In this document: positions 62,147 through 64,000 of the stretch, piece after piece
How the letters are laid out: the number at the start of each line of letters is the position of its first letter
Position numbering within the stretch: the first letter of the stretch is position 1
DNA from: CAZJRQ01 sp964548535
Lineage (GTDB): Bacteria; Bacillota; Clostridia; Oscillospirales; Ruminococcaceae
DNA length: 64,000 nucleotides
Direction of reading: 5' to 3'
Assembly (NCBI GenBank): GCA_964548535.1
Contig: CAZJRQ010000001.1
Span: 62,001 to 126,000 of the forward strand
Made by a program: the position numbers and the translations under genes
Notes under the pieces: model-generated
Told to the model about the DNA's origin: nothing
Database searches by the model: none
Seen by the model: the letters and a program-made list of their open reading frames with translations, nothing else

Positions 62147-62230
62147 ATTAAATTTCTTTATTTTTCTTGTTTTAAAATGAGCTTTTCTGTGCAAATTATT
62201 ATTAAGGAATATTTATTTGGAGGTGGAGAT

Positions 62231-62668
62231 TTGCACAGCAGAGAATTGAAGTTTTTTACGCTATTTGTTATTGGTGCTTTAATATACGGTATGATTGAAA
62301 TATCAGTCAGAGGATTTTCTCACATAACAATGGGCTTTTTGGGAGGCTCAACTCTGGTTGTAATTCATATTCTCAACGACCAGCGTCGAGAAGGCATGAA
62401 TTATTTCATTCAAATAGCTATAGTTGCGTTATTTATTACATCAATTGAATTTTTAGCAGGGGAGATTCTAAACGTATGGCTTAAAATGAACATATGGGAT
62501 TATTCTGATGTTCCGTTAAATTTTGACGGACAAATTTGTTTGCCATTTGTTATTCTATGGGGGGGGTTGGCTGTAATTGGAATAGCACTGGATGACTTTT
62601 TGCGTTGGAAAATGTTTAGAGAAGATAAAAATTTTGATTATATTAAAACAAAACGGACCGCTATATAA
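62231..62668 (+). CDS. CmpB-like putative membrane protein (ABC_trans_CmpB family)
   Basis: 145 aa with four hydrophobic segments (about 8-24, 30-45, 55-75, 100-120). EFLAGEILNVWLKMNIWDYSDVP and GQICLPFVILWGG match the CmpB-like family annotated as putative ABC transporter type IV permease; function unproved. I start at TTG 62231 because GGAGGTGGAG (62219-62228) is its ribosome site; the ATG at 62177 lacks one. Its stop codon lies in the loop of the following terminator. Confidence 0.8.
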   Translation: MHSRELKFFTLFVIGALIYGMIEISVRGFSHITMGFLGGSTLVVIHILNDQRREGMNYFIQIAIVALFITSIEFLAGEILNVWLKMNIWDYSDVPLNFDGQICLPFVILWGGLAVIGIALDDFLRWKMFREDKNFDYIKTKRTAI

Positions 62669-62687
62669 AGCAGTCCGTTTTGTTTTT
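62649..62687. terminator. bidirectional terminator containing a stop codon
   Basis: CAAAACGGAC (62649-62658) pairs with GTCCGTTTTG (62673-62682). The last codons of the plus-strand gene lie in its left arm and loop; the minus-strand tarI-like gene ends at 62686. Confidence 0.85.
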
Positions 62688-63381
62688 ATTCAATTACAGC
62701 TTGTGCGATTTTCAAATCAAAAGGAGTTGTAATTTTAAAATTTGATACATCTCCATTTACAATATAAACCGGTATTTTCTTTGCAGTAAATATGCTGCAA
62801 GTGTCTGTAAGAGATGATTTTTCATCATCTGTTAAAGTGTTGTAAGTTTCGATTAAGTACGAAATACTAAAGCTTTGCGGAGTTTGGGCGTGATACATTT
62901 GTTTTCTCGGCGGTGTTTTTGTAATTACTGTATTATCACTGCTTTGCAAAATAGTATCAACCGCTGAAATTGCTGTTGTGCAAGCAGAATATCTTTTTGC
63001 TCCTTTAATATTATCTAGAATGATTTTTTCAGAAACAAAAGGTCTTACTGCATCATGCGTTAAAATAATATCATCATCACTAATACCAATATTTTCATTT
63101 ATGTAATTAATTATATTGAACACAGTAGAGTTTCTGTCAATTCCACCCTCAATTACACAAATGTTGTCGGTACTTTCTAGATGTTTCGATAAAAGGTCAT
63201 TTGTATATTCAATCCAATCAGGATGAACAGCAATGTAGATTTTATCAATTTTAGAAACTGAAAGAAATTTCAAAATTGCGTGTATGATGATTGGTTTGTC
63301 TTTAAGACATAAAAACTGTTTGGGGATATCAGTTCCCATTCGTGATCCAGTCCCGCCAGCAACTATACCTGCATAAATCAT
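62686..63381 (-). CDS. cytidylyltransferase of the TarI/IspD family (ribitol- or MEP-specific)
   Basis: 231 aa. MIYAGIVAGGTGSRMG, IPKQFLCLKDKPIIIHAILK, VIEGGIDRNSTV, ILTHDAVRPFV and HAQTPQSF form the family core. The YAGIxAGGxGSRMG...PKQF opening and NFKITTPFDLKIA end look closer to TarI (CDP-ribitol for wall teichoic acid) than to Bacillus IspD, but the two cannot be separated by eye. ispE is in this window; no teichoic acid genes are. ATG after AAAGGAGG. The prs gene ends upstream of its terminator. Confidence 0.85.
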   Translation of the reverse strand: MIYAGIVAGGTGSRMGTDIPKQFLCLKDKPIIIHAILKFLSVSKIDKIYIAVHPDWIEYTNDLLSKHLESTDNICVIEGGIDRNSTVFNIINYINENIGISDDDIILTHDAVRPFVSEKIILDNIKGAKRYSACTTAISAVDTILQSSDNTVITKTPPRKQMYHAQTPQSFSISYLIETYNTLTDDEKSSLTDTCSIFTAKKIPVYIVNGDVSNFKITTPFDLKIAQAVIE

Positions 63382-63408
63382 AAAACAACCTCCTTTTTTC
63401 TATAAAAA

Positions 63409-63432
63409 CAGGGACGGATTATCCGCCCCTAA
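63409..63432 (-). terminator. terminator of prs
   Basis: GGGACGGAT (63411-63419) pairs with ATCCGCCCC (63421-63429) apart from one wobble; on the minus strand it is followed by TGTTTTTA. Confidence 0.8.
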
Positions 63433-63443
63433 TTTTAATAAAA

Positions 63444-64000
63444 CTATTTTTCAGTATTTCTTTCAAGCAAAGCTTGAATTTTTTCATGCGGATCAAGAAT
63501 ATTAGAAATTGATAGATCATGGTTAAGAGAAGCAATAAAGTATGCAATATACTTAGCACAATCAACCTCGTGGAACCAAGTTCTCTCTAGCAACTCAGGT
63601 GAACGATATGTTAAGTTTGTGCCAAACACACCATCAATAATTCCATCACTGTAAGCTTTATCAAAAGTTTCAAGACCGTTTGTAAATATAGCATAAGTTG
63701 CATAAGCAAAGATTCTTTTTGCTTTTCTCTTTTTAAGTTCAATTGCTATATCAAGCATTGATTCGCCAGAAGAAATTATATCATCAGCGATAAATACATC
63801 TTTGCCAGCAACATCATTACCAAGATATTCGTGAGCAACAATTGGATTACGTCCATTAACAACTACAGAATAATCACGGCGCTTATAGAACATTCCAAGA
63901 TCAACACCAAGAACTGATGCATAATACATGTTTCTATTAATAGCTCCTTCATCTGGTGAAACAATCATAAAATGATTTTTATCCAAATTCAAATCAGTTA
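63444..64000 (-). CDS. prs: ribose-phosphate pyrophosphokinase, C-terminal part (partial)
   Basis: The reading frame is open to the right edge of the window (185 codons seen), so the start lies beyond 64000. ARDxE-like upstream parts are missing; visible are VSPDEGAINRN, the GRNPIVAHEYLGNDVAGKDV segment in part, and the PRPP loop VFIADDIISSGESM. Makes PRPP from ATP and ribose-5-P. Its form, with NGRNPIVAHEYLG, resembles the longer clostridial enzymes rather than the Bacillus type. Confidence 0.88.
   Translation of the reverse strand, partial: TDLNLDKNHFMIVSPDEGAINRNMYYASVLGVDLGMFYKRRDYSVVVNGRNPIVAHEYLGNDVAGKDVFIADDIISSGESMLDIAIELKKRKAKRIFAYATYAIFTNGLETFDKAYSDGIIDGVFGTNLTYRSPELLERTWFHEVDCAKYIAYFIASLNHDLSISNILDPHEKIQALLERNTEK

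Noticed and set aside
1..64000. tRNA, rRNA, CRISPR, insertion sequences or prophage
   Set aside because: No cloverleaf, array of spaced repeats, transposase or phage gene was seen on either strand.

Overview
The window looks like the chromosome of a low-GC, Gram-positive Clostridia member, probably Oscillospiraceae/Ruminococcaceae-like (inference). The evidence is AT-rich DNA, strong AGGAGG ribosome binding sites, frequent TTG and GTG starts, and sigma-A promoters close to TTGACA-N17-TATAAT. It also has SpoVM and a SpoIVFB-like protease (endospore lineage), RemA, a PASTA kinase and a sortase-type anchor. Most genes are core housekeeping. I see no tRNA, rRNA, CRISPR array, insertion sequence or prophage.

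Layout. 1-3.3 kb: the end of an iron alcohol dehydrogenase, a CapA-like lipoprotein (minus strand), a YaiI/YqxD protein and a membrane metallophosphoesterase. 3.3-11 kb: the most distinctive locus. A consensus promoter drives a cobalamin riboswitch and a terminator, then a small HNH-repeat-type protein, a sortase-anchored protein resembling a rearranged intrinsic factor/transcobalamin, a membrane-anchored DUF4430 protein, EcfT, and one polypeptide fusing EcfA, EcfA' and an S component. I read this as a complete surface-to-cytoplasm cobalamin (corrinoid) capture and uptake operon. 11-14.4 kb: an HD protein, glmS and a HAD phosphatase. 14.5-27.7 kb: a long housekeeping run (yicC, remA, gmk, rpoZ, priA, def, fmt, rsmB, rlmN, prpC, prkC, rsgA, thiN, spoVM), the classical Firmicute order with rpe and rpmB missing at the end. 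27.7-40.6 kb: a SpoIVFB-like protease, the TIGR03960/TIGR03936 pair, rplS with a structured leader, two signal peptidases, rbgA, rnhB, yraN, thrC, a small DUF1540 protein, a phosphoesterase, tig, clpP and clpX.

40.7-52.3 kb is mostly minus strand: an HD protein, an operon running Lrp regulator, aminotransferase, ispE, zinc-ribbon membrane protein and PflX-like radical SAM protein, then a DUF1294 protein, full-length purL and mtaB. One plus-strand FlaR-like kinase interrupts it. 52.5-64 kb returns to the plus strand: an HPr-like protein without the active histidine, a DacF homologue with all three catalytic motifs altered, pgi, a P-loop protein, DUF177-rpmF, der, plsY, gpsA, yjbQ, ahcY and a CmpB-like membrane protein. 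It ends with minus-strand tarI/ispD and a truncated PRPP synthetase.

The genes cover translation and ribosome maturation (rplS, rpmF, rbgA, rsgA, der, rlmN, rsmB, mtaB, def, fmt), proteostasis (tig, clpP, clpX, lepB), envelope and lipid synthesis (glmS, ispE, plsY, gpsA), and signalling (PrpC/PrkC). The B12 locus is the main accessory system. All domain assignments come from reading the sequence by eye; no search or folding program was run.
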